Below, piece by piece: positions 22,301 to 36,464 of a stretch of 64,000 nucleotides of DNA. Position numbers and translations under genes: made by a program. Under the pieces are notes generated by a model, which worked only from the letters and a program-made list of their open reading frames with translations, was not told the DNA's origin and made no database searches. How positions within the stretch are numbered: the first letter of the stretch is position 1; each line of letters opens with the position of its first letter. Source of the DNA: Cladobotryum mycophilum (Eukaryota; Ascomycota; Sordariomycetes; Hypocreales; Hypocreaceae); contig JAVFKD010000004.1 of the NCBI GenBank assembly GCA_036429605.1, positions 3,968,001-4,032,000 of the forward strand, written 5' to 3'.

Positions 22301-22875
22301 ACGCATCTGCTCAAGCTATGGCGAGTTTTGTTTGCGGAAAGGTCATCTCGACCCCTTTTCTACATACTAACTTGTACGAGATTAATGTACAGTCTACCCG
22401 CTTCTAGCTGCATAGCTTCTGATCCTTGGTGGTATGTATGCTGTCGATATTGATTCAACACCATACCATTGCTGCGGATCCCTCGAATGCTGGGAATTGG
22501 CCTGGACTGTCACATCGAATCCTCATCATGCTGCCCTGGACAGAGGCTTCACTAGGGCCAGCTTTGTGGCGCCGCCGGGTGGACTTTTATCGGCACGTCG
22601 AAAATCTCTTTCATCACACCATGGGGAAACGGGAATGCCCATCGGTGGAGTTGATGCTCGTTAACCGCCAGGTGGAGTACGCTGCTTCGTATGACTGGTC
22701 ATTTCAAGCTCTACAAGTATCTGCCTTACATCATAGAGACCCGGCGTCTCTCAGGTTCTAATTGAAAGCTCATCAAGCTTCCTTTCCTTATATTTTCTTC
22801 CTCTTGTTGCTGTGCCTAGTCTTTCCACACTCAAATCATACCCCTAAACTACCATCACCATTACGATTCTGAAGC
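19354..22875. other. Large intergenic region upstream of the NRPS
   Basis: About 3.5 kb with no supported gene. Frames such as 21808-22080 and 22426-22761 are short, have no recognised motif and may be chance; the latter ends 115 bp before the NRPS start. The last few hundred bases are taken as the NRPS promoter and leader. Confidence 0.45.
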
Positions 22876-25800
22876 ATGAGTACCACAATTCAAGATCAGT
22901 GGAAGCCAATTGGCGATGAATCATGCCTGTTTCCCGTCTTGAATACGTGCTTCCAAGGCGAAGACGTCTATACATCAATAACACCTTCTTTAGAAGCTCC
23001 TAATACTCCTGTCACATTCTGCCATTCTCATGGGATCGAGCCTTCCCGTCTCCTTCAACTGGCTTGGTGTGTTGTGCTTCGATTGTATGCCGGCAGTGAC
23101 CGGCCATTCTTTTCATATTACGACCAAACAACGGAGTCGACGTGTACTCTAGAGTTGGCGGAAGATCAAGATATCGTGTACTTGCTCAAAAGTCTTGTCT
23201 GCTGGGATGAGAAAGCTTTGGCCGAAAAACCGAGGCTAAATACAGCTATAAGATGGAATAGCAATACAGAGCTGCCCCGCCAGGTACGTGTTGAGCCTTG
23301 AAGCGAAGCAGAAGCGTTGCTTTATGCTGACAGAATGTGTATCAGTTCGATATCAGTGTTGAAGCACAAGGCTCTGCGACAGCCTGGACCGTGTCTCTAC
23401 AATACAAGACTTCCGTACTATCGACCGAGCAAGCGACCCTCGTCGCAGATCTATTCCAACATGTTACAAACGAGCTGGTCTTGAAAGACAGACTGAGCTC
23501 CGTCGAGCTGTGCCCGGGTTCAACCATTGAGCAGTTGTCTCAATGGAACTCATATTTGCCAGAGGAGATTCACTCTTGCATTCATGAGCTTGTTCTCGAG
23601 CATTGCAGAAACCGACCGGAAGCGCAAGCTGTTTGCGCTTGGGATGGCGATTTCACATATCAAGACATTGATAGACTATCAACAATACTTGCAAAGCACT
23701 TGCAGCAGCGTGGATTGAGACCTGAAAAGTTCATTGGCATTTATTTTGAAAAGTCGAAATGGATGGTCATTGCTCTCCTCGCCGTCATAAGAGCCGGAGG
23801 AGCTTTTATTCTGCTGGATCCTTCGCACCCGCCGGCGCGTTTAAAGGAAATATGCAGTCGCATGGAAACTTTACTCGTGCTATCCTCACGACACTTGGCT
23901 GTGGACGCTGCAGCCGACCTCGAGCTTGATGTAATTCCCGTTGACGAAGAGCAGCTGGAACCATTCAGTACCACAGACTTGGCCCACTCCAACGCCCTTG
24001 AAGACGGTGTTGTGCAACCAAACAATGCTCTGTTTGCCGTGTTCACATCTGGATCGACGGGAACACCCAAAGGCATCACCATAAACCACATCTCCTTTTG
24101 CTCGGGGCAAAAGAAACTCGCAGAGACCATGGGGATAAACTCTTCTAGTCGAGTTTTGCAATTTGCAGCATTCGCATTTGACTTGAGTATTCAAGAGCTC
24201 TTGACGACATTATTGGCCGGTGGAACTGTCTGTATTCTCTCCGAATCCGCGCGCCGATCAAACATCTCCATGGCCATCTCAGACATGCGCGTCAACCTTC
24301 TCTCTTTGACACCGACAGTTGCCAGGCTGTTGGACCCCTCGGATATCCCATCTGTCACAACCGTTCAATTAGTGGGCGAACCTGTTCTTCCCACGGACGT
24401 TGAAAATTGGGCAAGTCATGTACGCCTCTTCAATGGCTATGGGCCTGCTGAGTGTTGCATGTGCGCCACGGTGCGCCTAATTCCCAACAACGACAGACAC
24501 CCCGCTGTGATTGGGTCTGGAAACGGTTCTCTGTGTTGGGTTACAGACCCGTTAGATCCCCAGAAACTTGCACCAATCGGAGCCATTGGCGAGCTCCTCA
24601 TTGAGGGGCCAATCGTAGGAAGAGGCTACGTCAAAGATGCTGAGAAAACAGTGGCAAGTTTCATTTTTAGTCCCCGATGGCGTGTTGCATTCGCCGGGAA
24701 CCCCAATGCGCGCATGTATCGTACTGGCGATCTTGTGCAGTATGTGTCAAATGGCGAGCTGAGGTATGTTGGCCGCAGAGACGCGCAAACAAAATTACGT
24801 GGCCAGCGATTGGAGTTGAATGAAATAGAACATCATCTCCGCCAAGTCTTTCCGGTTGACGTTCAGGCTGTGGCTGATATCGTGGTACCAGCCAACAGCA
24901 ACAACCAGCCTATTCTTGTTGGGTTCATTCTACTTACCAGTTCCGATGAAGAGTCTAATGCCAGCGAAAACGATATTCTTGCTTCGCCATGTGATGCATT
25001 TAGAACTATGGCACAGACAGCCACCTCGGCCTTGGTCGATCGGCTACCTAGATTCATGGTGCCATCCGTCGTCGTTCAACTATCTGCCATCCCAAGAACA
25101 GCGTCAGGGAAGACGGACCGTGCCAAATTGCGAAAATGTGCGTCGGTTTTGACTAGACAGGAGCTTGAACGCTTCAGCAATAGCCAGTCTGTGAAACAGC
25201 TTCCAGTCACTCCTGCAGAACACCTACTCTGCAAACTGATTACAGAGGTATTGCAGGTCACTGATTTTGGCATGAATGACGACTTCTTCAAGCTTGGTGG
25301 AGATTCTGTCCTCGTCATGGAGCTGAATCGAAAAGCACGACAGGATCATAGAGTCCATCTACCTGGAGATGCCATATTTAAATCTCCGGTTCTATCAGAT
25401 GTAGCCTTGGCTATTTCGAAGAGTCAAATCATTACTGATGTCGCTCCGTTTTCGCTACTAGGAAGTGATGAGGCAAAGGATGACATGATTGAGGTCGTAC
25501 TGAAATCGTGTCATTTGTCGTGTGCTGACGACGTTGAGGATATTTATCCATGCACTCCCCTACAGGAGGGAATCATGGCTCTGTCCCTCGTAAATCCATT
25601 GTCAGATTATACAACCCGCTCTGTATTTCGCCTGCCGCGTGTCATTGGTCTCAACAGACTTACTGAAGCATGGAATACCGTCATCCGCAGCAACCCAGTG
25701 TTGAGAACACGGATTGTCCAAACCAAGTCTGGTCACATGCTCCAGGTTGTTGTCAAGGGGGACTTGGCATGGCATGCCGCCAAGAGCTTAGACGAATGTG

Positions 25801-28800
25801 TTCGTGAGGATGAGCAAAGCCCCTTCCAACTTGGTGATCCTTTACTTCGACTCGCAGTGGTTCAGAGTAGTGAAGGTAATTTCCTATCACTGAAAGTTCA
25901 CCACACCTTGTATGATGGGTGGTCATTCCCTCGAACGCTCGCTCAAGTTGAGGCCTCCTATTATGGCGACAAACCGCAATCACAGCCATTCAACACATTC
26001 GTTAGCTATCTTGTTCAACAGGATGTCTCTAAAATGGAAGATTTCTGGCGAAAGGAATTGGACGACTTTTCGGCGCCTCTATTTCCCAACACCCCATCGG
26101 GCGATTACAATTACCGGCCTACTGAGATACAATCAATGAAGCGTTCGCTTCCAATCCGTGCCGCAAGAGATCTTGGATTCACACTTGCCACAGTAGTGAA
26201 ACTCTCTTGGGCTATGACAACATCTCAGTATTCTGGTTCCGACGACGTTGTTTTTGGTACCACTCTTGCGGGTAGAAACGTGCCAGTCCCTGGAATTGAC
26301 CTAGTATTGGGTCCCACGATTACTACTGTTCCTCTTCGAATCAAGCTGCAGCGAACTATGAGTGTTAGGGACATGCTTGAACTTGTTCACGAACAAAGTA
26401 TAAGAGTGATGGACTTTGAGCAAGCTGGACTTCAAAGAATTGCCACAACTGGATCCGGAGCTGCCGCTGCCTGCCGCTTCCAATGTCTCCTTATTGTTCA
26501 ACCTGTGGAGGATGAAGACGCATCAACCATCTTCACCCAGTCTGTGAAAAAGTACTCGGCGGAAAATGCAGACAGCTATATTCTCACACTGGAAACCCAT
26601 ATTGGGCGAGATGGAACTCTGCAGCTACATGCAACCTATGACGCTCACATCATCCCCGAGTCTCTCATGAGTGGCATATTGAGCCAATTCCATCACAACC
26701 TATCCGAGGTGGTGGATGGACTGGACAAGGAACTTGGTCAGCTGAATGGCTTAAACCCTACAGACTTGCAGACAATTTATACATGGAACTACAATCTGCC
26801 TGAGGCTGTCAATTGCTGCATTCATGACATGGTCACCCGTCAATTTTACACTGACCCCCAAAAGACCGCGGTTGCTGCATGGGATGGTAATCTGACCTAC
26901 GAGGAGCTGGTCTTTCACGCCAATAATCTGGCAGCAAAACTACAAGGACTGGGCGTTGTTCCAGGCGACTATATCATGATCTATATCGGCAAGTCTTTGT
27001 GGGTTGTAGTCGCTATGATGGCTGTGTTGAGAGCGGGTGGGGCTTTCGTCTTGATTGATCCTGTGCAGCCACTTGAGCGATTGCAGAAGATTTGTGAAGA
27101 TACGGATGCCAAGATGGTTATTGCGACCGAGCAACATCTCGCCAATGCTACAGCGCTTGGCCTTCGTGTTGTCAAACTTGGTCGCACAGAGGATTGCGCG
27201 TCTGAACACCAACTTGTTGAGCCAGCCGTAACGCCAGGCCACACAGCCTACTCTGTTTTCACCTCGGGATCAACAGGCAGACCCAAGGGTGTGATTATCC
27301 AGCACCATGCCTTTGTTACTAGTGCTCTTGGAAGCAGCGCAAGGCAGCTTATGAACCGAGATTCGCGAATTCTACAGTTCGCCTCCTTTACCTTTGACGC
27401 ATCCATCTCTGAGATTCTCTATACGCTCATTATCGGTGCCACAGTCTGCATTCCTTCGGAATCAGATTGCAAGAACGCCTTGGAAAAGGTGATCAATGAT
27501 TTCGGAATTACTTGGACCACGCTTACGCCATCTGTGGCAAGAACTTTGACTCCATCAAAGTTGACTACGCTTCGCACGATATCACTTGGAGGAGAGGCTA
27601 TGACGAAGATGGACCTGGAAATGTGGGCGCATCAAGTTCAGCTTGTGAACGGATATGGACCTGCAGAATGTTCCGTTGATACATCTACCCAGTCGTCGGT
27701 GTTGCCTACCTCTGACCCGTCTAACATTGGCCGTCCTGCTTCGGCTGTAAGTTGGATCGTCGACCCCTCCAACCCCCAGATCCTGAAGCCCATTGGTGCT
27801 ACTGGAGAGCTTGTTGTTGAAGGTCCAATTCTCGCCAAAGGGTATCTCAAAGACCCAGTCAAGACTGCAGCAGCTTTCATTGAGTATCCGGATTGGCTGC
27901 GTCAGTTGCGCCATGGAAAGAGTGGTCGTCTCTATAGAACAGGTGATCTGGCAATTTATAGCCCACAGGGCGACGGCTCCGTGCTCTACAGGGGCCGCAA
28001 GGACAATCAGGTCAAATTACGTGGGCAGCGAATTGAGCTTGGCGAGGTCGAGCACAATTTGCGTGAATGTCTATCTGACGCGAAGGAGCTGTTTGTCGAG
28101 ATTGTGAGACCGGCCGATAAAGGAGCTGAGCCTGCTCTCGCAGCTTTCATCTTCCTCGTTGGAAGCGAGATGACTAACTCGGATGATGTGCTGGCCTCGG
28201 TAAGTCCCTCGTTTAGGTCCAAGATTGAGGTTGCGGAGAAGCTTCTACAGTCCAAGGTCCCAAACTACATGATCCCAGCACTCTTCTTACCTTTGACACG
28301 TGTGCCGATCGCCCCCACAGGAAAAGTGAATCGTCGTTTACTGCGCGAGACTGCATCGGGTCTCACCAGAAAAGAGTTGCGAGCATACAGCACCATGGAC
28401 TCCTTTAGACGTCCACCATCCACCGCAAAGGAGTTCATCATGCAACGAACCGTTGCTCAAGTTCTCAACCAGCCGCTGGAAGATGTCGGGATGGAAGACA
28501 ATTTCTTCCAACTTGGAGGGGACTCCATCACAGCCATGAGAGTTGTCAGCTGTATCAAAGAATCTGGCTTTGTCCTGACGGTTGCCGATGTTTTTAGCTA
28601 CCCTCGCTTGGCAGATCTGGCTTTGGCGCTCCAAGAGGATGAGAACCTAGAAACAAACGAACTCCTGCCATTCTCACTGGTTAAGGAGGAAGATCGCTCA
28701 GATATTATCCGCTTTGCGTCTGATAATTGTGGGGTTGACATGGATGCCGTTGAAGACGTATACCCATGCACGCCTATGCAGGAGGCGCTCTTCGCCTTGA

Positions 28801-31800
28801 CTATGAAACAACAGGGTGCCTATATCGCTAGGGTTGACTTCGATTTGCCGCAAGATATTGATATGAGTCGCCTTGAATCTGCTTGGCAGGCTGTGTTTGA
28901 TGCTAACACAATTATGCGAACTCGATTTATCCCGCCTTATTCATACGGAGGCGCCTCGCTCCAAGTCGTTATTCGAGAGAAGCTCAGCTGGATGACAGAC
29001 AGTGACCATTTCCCCATTGAGTACGGCATGCCGCTGCATAAGATTGGCGTATCTCAAAGTGAAGATCGATATCAGCTGCATTTGTGGCTTCATCATGGTC
29101 TGTACGACGGAATGTCTCTACCTAGCATTCTTGAACAAGCTGAAGCAGCATACAACGGGCAGGAGTTGAGGTTGAAGCCCTTCAACATCTTTGCGAGATA
29201 TACTACCAACCTCGACATGGATGCTAGCAGGGACTTTTGGCGGAATGAGTTCAAAGATTTGGATGCCACGATGTTCCCGCCGGTTCGTTCCAAGGACGTC
29301 TCCGGACAACGTATATCAATCGCGCACAACGTTCCGATCCAGAATCCTGCCACTAGAGTATTTACATTGCCAGCTGTGATTCATTTGTCTTGTGCGGTAG
29401 TTCTCGGGCACTACACGCAGTCTCAAGACGTTGTCTATGGTTTGACCCTGGCTGGAAGAACAGCCCCCATACGAGGAATTGAGAATCTTGTTGGCCCGAC
29501 AATCACAACGATTCCATTCCGCGTCCAGCTATCTGCCGCCCAGCCAGTCACAGAAGCTCTGTCTGAAATACAGAGCCACCTAATCAGAGTCATGCCTCAT
29601 GAACAATTCGGATTGCAAAATATGCGCCCGATAAGTGCTGAGGCTGCTTCTGCTTCTGACTTCCACTGCCACTTAGTCATCCAGCCTGCAGATACAGTTG
29701 AGGAGAGCGACCTGTTCAAAGAGGTGCAGCCAGACGACGATGTGTATTCACAATTCTCTAGCGCACCGCTGGCCCTCATCTTTACAGTCTCTGCTGATAA
29801 ACAGTCAATCCAATTGGTTGTCAACTTTGATTCATCCTACCTGGAAGTCGAAGAGGTATCCAATCTGGCCCATCAACTGGATCATGTTATCCAGCAAGTC
29901 CTGCAAGACTCAAACACCCTTCTCCAGGACATTGAAGTTGTCAGCCCTCGTGACCTCTCACGTCTAATTGACTTTAATGCCACTGTCCCCGAAAGCCATG
30001 ATAGACTACTCCACGAGCTGGTCTTTGACCAATGTTTTGCGAACCCGACAAGGCAAGCCATATCCTCTTGGGATGGATCATTTACGTACAAGCAGCTTTA
30101 CGACTCAACCTCGCGACTTGCACAGCACTTTACGGCCTCTGGTGTTGGTTCCCATGCGCCCACAATGCTATGCATGGAAAAATCTAAGTGGACCGCTGTA
30201 GCAATGCTAGCTATCCTTCAGACGGGATCTACCTGCATCCCGATAGATTCCTCGAATCCACCAGGACGGATACAAGAGGTGATTGAGCAAACAGGGGCAA
30301 AGTTCATCATCGCTTCCCCGAAGACGAAGAGCTTGGTAGATGCTGCAGGTTCAGACACCAGCATCGTCACAGTATCTGCTATTCTGGTAGACAAGTTGGC
30401 ACCCAGTCCTCCGCAAACACCCCTCCGTACAAGCCCGGGAGACCCTGCGTTCGTCTTGTTTACTTCAGGAAGTACAGGTAAACCCAAAGGAATGGTGCTA
30501 GAGCACAGAAGCATAGCTACAGCTCTGCGAGATCTGCGTGGACCCTTCAAGCTTGATCAGGATTCTAGGGTACTTCACTTTGCGTCATACTCCTTCGACT
30601 TGGGCTTTTACGAGATACTAGCCAGCTTTACTGTCGGAGGCTGCCTCTGTATTCCTTCCGACTATGACCGAGCATCTAACCTTGATGGGTATATAGAGGC
30701 ACAACAAGTCAATTGGGCTTTCTTGATTCCGTCTGCGACTCATATCATCAACCCGAAAAATGTTCCGTCGCTGAAGACATTAATTATGGGAGGCGAAAAG
30801 ATGAAACAAGGCGACGCCGACCGATGGGCAGATAACAAAGACCTAACCCTCATGGATGGCTATGGCCCTGCTGAATGCTCTATTGTGTGTTGCACAGGTG
30901 GCATTTCACCAACCAAATGGGACCTTGGGACAATTGGCTACGCCGTCAATGGAGTTGTTTGGATTGCCAACCCCTCTAACCCTGCTCAACTCTCGGCCTG
31001 GGGAGCGATTGGTGAGCTCTTTGTTGAAGGGCCAAATGTGGCCAGGGAGTACATCAATGACCCAGAAAAGACTGCGGCTAGCTTTATTACCAGTCCTCCG
31101 TGGCTCACCAAGATTCGCGGCCATGACAAGAGCCGCTTGTATAGGTCTGGAGACCTTGTCCAGTACACCAGCGATGGGCAAATCAGAATTATTGGCAGAA
31201 AGGACAGACAGGTCAAGTTGAACGGCCAACGTCTTGAGCCAGGAGAGATTGAGACCCGTCTCAAATCACACTTCCCCAGTCAGGCCACTATTGTTGTGGA
31301 CATCGTGACATCTCAAGCACCAGGTGCTCGTCCTCGCTTGGTTGCATTCATCTGCCTTGGGACTCAAGACACAATTGAGGAGAGGGACACAGAAAAGGAA
31401 TCAGTTTTTGCCTCATCCAGTGATGAATTCAAGACACTATGCCACGCTACCAGGTCAAAACTTCAGGAATCTCTTCCGCGATATATGATCCCTGCTACCT
31501 TTGTGCAGCTCAACTTTGTACCTCAGACAAGCAGTGGAAAGCTCAATCGTCGTCTGATGACAGATTTGGCCAGCTCACTCATGGCAGAAGAATCAAGTCG
31601 TTCGTTGGATAGCGCTTCAGAGAGAATTGCTCCAGTCACCGAAAAGGAGCAGACAATGGTTGAATTGTGGGCAGATCTTCTAGGCACAACCGCCGACAAG
31701 ATTAGCACCGCTGATAACTTCTTCAATCTGGGCGGTGACTCTATCCTTTCGATGAGACTCGTTGCGTCCGCCCGCCAGAAAGGCTTGGTTTTGACCGTGT

Positions 31801-34800
31801 CGATCATTTTCTCACACCCACAGTTGTCTGACATGGCGATTGCGGCTCAAGGTCAGGATAGCGCTGAGGTTGTGAAAATGGAAACTCAACCTTTTGAAAT
31901 GATTAACGCTGATCAACTTCCTCTTCTCTTGGACATTGCCGCAGACATTTGTTCGGTTGCGGAAGATGATGTCGAAGATATCTATCCTTGCACACCACTT
32001 CAGGAGGGTCTCATTTCTCAGTCCTTGCGCTCACCGGGCGCTTTCGTGGCCCATTTCAGATACAAGCTTCCAAGCGACGTGAATATTTCACTATTCAAGG
32101 AAGCTTGGAGGGCTGTCATCAGGGCAAACCCAGCTTTGCGCACCCGATTCATTCAAGATGAGTCGTTGTACCAGGTGGTTCTGCGCGGAGACGTTCCTTG
32201 GACTATGGTGGATGCAGACAGTCTGGACAAGTTTGACTCTCTGATTCCGAAGAAGGAGATGGTATTGGGCGAGCCGTTGCTTCAGTTGATGCTGAACCAG
32301 CCAAGCGATGGAAGCGCTCCGACAGAATTTCTCTTGATAAATCACCACTCGATCTACGATGGATGGTCTATGGGGTTGGTGCTGGAACAGGTACAGCAAG
32401 CATATGAACAGCAGCCGATTGTTTCTCGCCCGTTCAATCGTTTTATCGACTACGTCGTCAATTCAGATCAGAATGCTGCGCGAGAATACTGGCTTCAACG
32501 TCTAGACGGCGTGAGTGGTCTGGCATTCCCACAGCTTCCATCAAAGGACCACAGGCCGTATACGGACTCGGTTGTGAAGCAGGAGGTGAAGCTTTGTAGC
32601 CTTCGAGAGGTTACTCAAGCTACCGTATTGCAGTTTGCTTGGGCACAGGTTGTTTCGCAATTCAGCGATTCAAACGATGTTGTGTTTGGTATGGTCCTAT
32701 CGGGACGTAGTGCCAATGTGCCTGACATTGAATCCATCGTCGGGCCTGCAATTACAACAGTACCATTCCGCTTCAACCTCCAAAAGGGGGAATCGGTTAT
32801 AAGTGAACTACGTAGATTCCAGGACGTGGTCGCCACAATGTCACCATTTGAGCAGGTCGGCCTGCAAAACATTCGCCGGCTTAGCGGCGATGCCGATGCG
32901 GCCTGTCAGTTCCAGAACCTGCTCCTCATCCAGTCATCAAAGGGTGATGATTCCGATCAAACACTTATGACCCCGATGAGCGATGCTAGCAAAGCAGGAG
33001 ATTTCAGTGCATATGCATTGGAGATAACCTGTGAGGTGTCCGAAGACAACGTTCTCATCACTTTTGACTTTGATGGCCAGGTTCTCGACCCCCGGCAGGC
33101 AGCGAGAATCATGTCTCAGTTCAGTCATGTTGTGCAACAGATTCAGTCAAACTTGGAAGTCAAGTCTTCTGAGCTTGACCTAATTGCCCCATCCATGTGG
33201 GAGGAGATGAAACAATGGAACTCAGGAATCTCTAAACCCATGAATCAATGTGTGCACACGGGTATCAAGGAACACTGCCTCAACACTCCAGATGCCCAGG
33301 CAGTATGCGCATGGGACGGTGACTTTACCTACAAGGACCTGGATGTCTTGTCTTCCAGGCTAGCCGTCCACCTTCAGTCTCTTGGTGCTGGCCCAGAGGT
33401 CTTTGTGCCAATCTTGTCAGAAAAGTCAAAGTGGGTGGCGATTGCAATTCTTGGTGTGATAAAGGCCGGCGGTGCATTCCATCTTATCGATCCAGCCATC
33501 CCGTTGCAGCGTATGCAGACTATTTGCGATACTATTGAAGCCAAGCTCATTATTTCGTCAACCTCATGCGCTGCTGTCGCCAGTGAGCTGGCCCCAGCAG
33601 TCGTCGTGGTCAGCAATGACCAGTCTTTCCTTGAGACAGAGGAACATGCCGATATTGTCGATAACGTCAATCCTCAAAACTCTCTGTACATCATCTTCAC
33701 ATCGGGTACTACAGGCAAGCCCAAGGGCATCGTCATTGAGCACTCTCCAATGTACACCAGTTGCATGGCGCAACTGGAAGGCTTGCGTGTCAATTCCAAG
33801 TCGCGAGCCCTTCAGTTTGCTTCGCATATGTTTGATGTCAGCGTTTGTGACTACCTTTGGATTCTCCTTGCCGGTGGTTGCGTCTGCATTGCTTCACAGG
33901 AGGAATTGAGAGACAATCTGGCTGGTGCAATAAACAGCGTGCGGGCTAACCGAGTTGATTTGACCCCCTCCATCGCACGGGTTCTCCGCCCTGATGATGT
34001 GCCGTCAATCGAGGTTGCTGTTCTTAGCGGGGAGGCCATGTCTCAACGCGATGTACAGCTGTGGGCTGAAAAGGTTCAACTGGTAAACGTCTACGGGCCA
34101 TCTGAATGTTCTATCGGCTGTGTCCTGGCACCAGTATGTCCTGGATCTGATCCTCTGATCATCGGCAAGACCGTGGGACCTGCGGCGTGGATCGTTGACA
34201 AGGAAGATCACAGCATTCTCTCGCCCATCGGAGCAGTAGGGGAGTTGTTGATTGAGGGAGAAACTCTAGCTCGCGGCTATCTCAAGGACCCCGTGAAGAC
34301 TGCGGCATCCTTCATTGAAACCTCGCCAGTGTGGCTAAAGGAACTCCGCCCTAATGCACGATTGTATAAGACTGGTGACCTTGTGCACTATACGGCGGAC
34401 GGCTTAATCCGATACATGGGACGAAAGGATACGCAGGTCAAGATTCGTGGTCAGCGTGTCGAATTGGGCGAGATTGAACATCAAATACGCCAATCTAGCC
34501 CGTCTGTACGAGATGCCGTTGCTGAAGTTATCCGCCCAGCTCACCGAGAATCAAGCCAGGTTCTAGTGGCATTTATTTGTGACCAGACATTAGCAGAGGC
34601 GAAGGTAGTTGGCGACGATGCTAGATCACTGCTACTCCCGTCAAGCTCCAAGCATCGGGATGGAGCACAGAGAATCACAACGGTTCTCCAAGATCGTCTG
34701 CCAGTTTACATGGTACCAGGCGTTTTCATCCCCATTTCTTTCATTCCGGTGACATCCAACGGCAAAGCCGACCGTCGCCTTCTTCGACAACTAGCAGAGG

Positions 34801-36464
34801 CGCTTACAAGAAAGGAGACTGAATCGTATCAATACATGCAAGCCAACCGAAGGCCGCCAAGCACAATTGCAGAGGAAACTCTCCAAATGGTCGTCTCGGA
34901 AATTTTGCATCTAGAACTTCAAGACATTGGCATGGAGGATGACTTTTTCAAGCTCGGTGGTGACTCCATCATCGCAATCCGCCTAGTTGAACGAGCCAGA
35001 GCGCATGGGTTCACATTCCGAGTCACGAGCGTCTTCCAGAACCCGACCTTGTCCGCCCTTGCCATGTTTACCTCTGATTCTGACGATTCAGCCGAAAGCA
35101 GTAGTCTAGGGGATACTGATTCTTCCCATTCCTTTGATATTTACGACAAGGAATTGATCATCAAGAAACTAGCATCGCAAGACTCACACCCTTACGGCGA
35201 GAATAACATTTTGGATATTCTTCCTATGACCCAAGCTGCGGAGCGATACTTGTCCCTTACCCCAGAGTATTGGAGTTTGAACTTTGATGGCCCAGTTGAC
35301 CATGAGCGAATCCAGGCAGCATGCACGGCGCTGGTCCATAGACACGGTGTTCTTAGAACTGTTTTCGTCCAGAGCGAGGATAGATATCTACAAGCTGAGT
35401 TGGACCAGATTGACACGTCCATCGACTACCGTACAACGTCTTCAGATATTGCAAGCTTCATTGAGGAGTATCGGTGCAGCGACACAATCGCGGTGCCTAC
35501 CCTTGATGTTCCCATCACCCAATTCATGTTGGTGCAGAACACCGAAAACAACCACTCCGCCCTAGTCATTCGACTGAGCCACACACAATTCGATGGCTAC
35601 TGTCTTCCTATTCTTTGGAACGATCTGAAGCAGGTGTACGATGGACATAGTTTGTCTGATGCACCATTATACTCGTCGCATATGCGTATCTGGGAGCAGA
35701 GCCGAACTGAGGCTGCATTTGCTTTCTGGCGCGAGGCCTTGGATGGGTCTTCCGTCTCCAGCATTGACAACACAACCTTTGGAGATGCAAATGTGGCCAG
35801 CGATTCCAATCTTATTTCAAGCACGCGCTCTGTTTCTCTTCAGAGCGGTATTCCACACAATTTCACGACGGCGACGATCGTCAAGGCTGCGTGGTCCATC
35901 GTCCTGGCGAAACTAACAGGTCAAGACAATGCGGTATTTGCCCAGGTCTCGAACGGCCGCAACCACGGCTCACCTGCTGCACAAGATGTGGTTGGAATTT
36001 GCCTCAACTTTATCCCAGTCCGAGCCAAATTGAGTCCGGATTGGACTATTTTCGATCTTTTGCAGTACCTCCAGCGTCAACATCACGAGAGCTTGGATCA
36101 CGAATTGATAGACTTCCGAGACATTGTCCAGAACTCTACCTCATGGTCCAAGGGAACGCTCCCCCAGAGCGTGCTTCTGCACCAAAACATTGAGCCGGAT
36201 GAGCCAATGTCATTGGGAGAAACGGCGGCCGAGGTGGCATGCTCGTATGACTGGCCGCACCCGCCCGATGACATTCTAATTGAGTCGATGCCGCTAGAGA
36301 ATGGCGAATTGCAGTTGACGATCGATACGCGAAGCGATGTCTTGAGTCAAAGGAATGCGGACAATGTTGTGGACAACTTGTGCCGCTTGATTACCATGAT
36401 TTTGAAAGCAGGAGAAGATACCGGGGAACGGTTGGAGGGTTTATTTGCAGCAGTGGAGGTATAA
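22876..36464 (+). CDS. Tetramodular nonribosomal peptide synthetase, terminal CT domain
   Basis: About 4,512 aa, encoded by exon 1 (22876-23283) and a 13-kb exon 2 (23334-36464) separated by a 50-bp GTACGT...ACAG intron, phase 0. Domain order read by motif: an N-terminal C-domain remnant (about residues 1-200, no HHxxxDG); A1 (FTSGSTG near 374); T1 (LGGDS near 792); C1 (HHTLYDG near 992); A2 (1444); T2 (1865); C2 (HHGLYDG near 2056); A3 (2512); T3 (2937); C3 (HHSIYDG near 3140); A4 (FTSGTTG near 3590); T4 (4012); terminal C with SHTQFDG near 4218. All four T domains keep the phosphopantetheine Ser in GGDS. No epimerisation, methylation, reductase or thioesterase domain is seen. The terminal domain fits SHxxxDx14Y (Tyr 15 residues after Asp), known from fungal macrocyclising CT domains, so an intramolecularly cyclised tetrapeptide is the inferred product. 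Hand-aligned Stachelhaus codes: DLQSQVGMCK, DASTSGGVDK, DLYFIGGIVK, DVCDVSVIGK. These are approximate; no substrate is assigned. Confidence 0.95.

Noticed and set aside
22426..22761. Plus-strand ORF directly before the NRPS
   Set aside because: No domain or compositional signal; most likely leader or promoter sequence.
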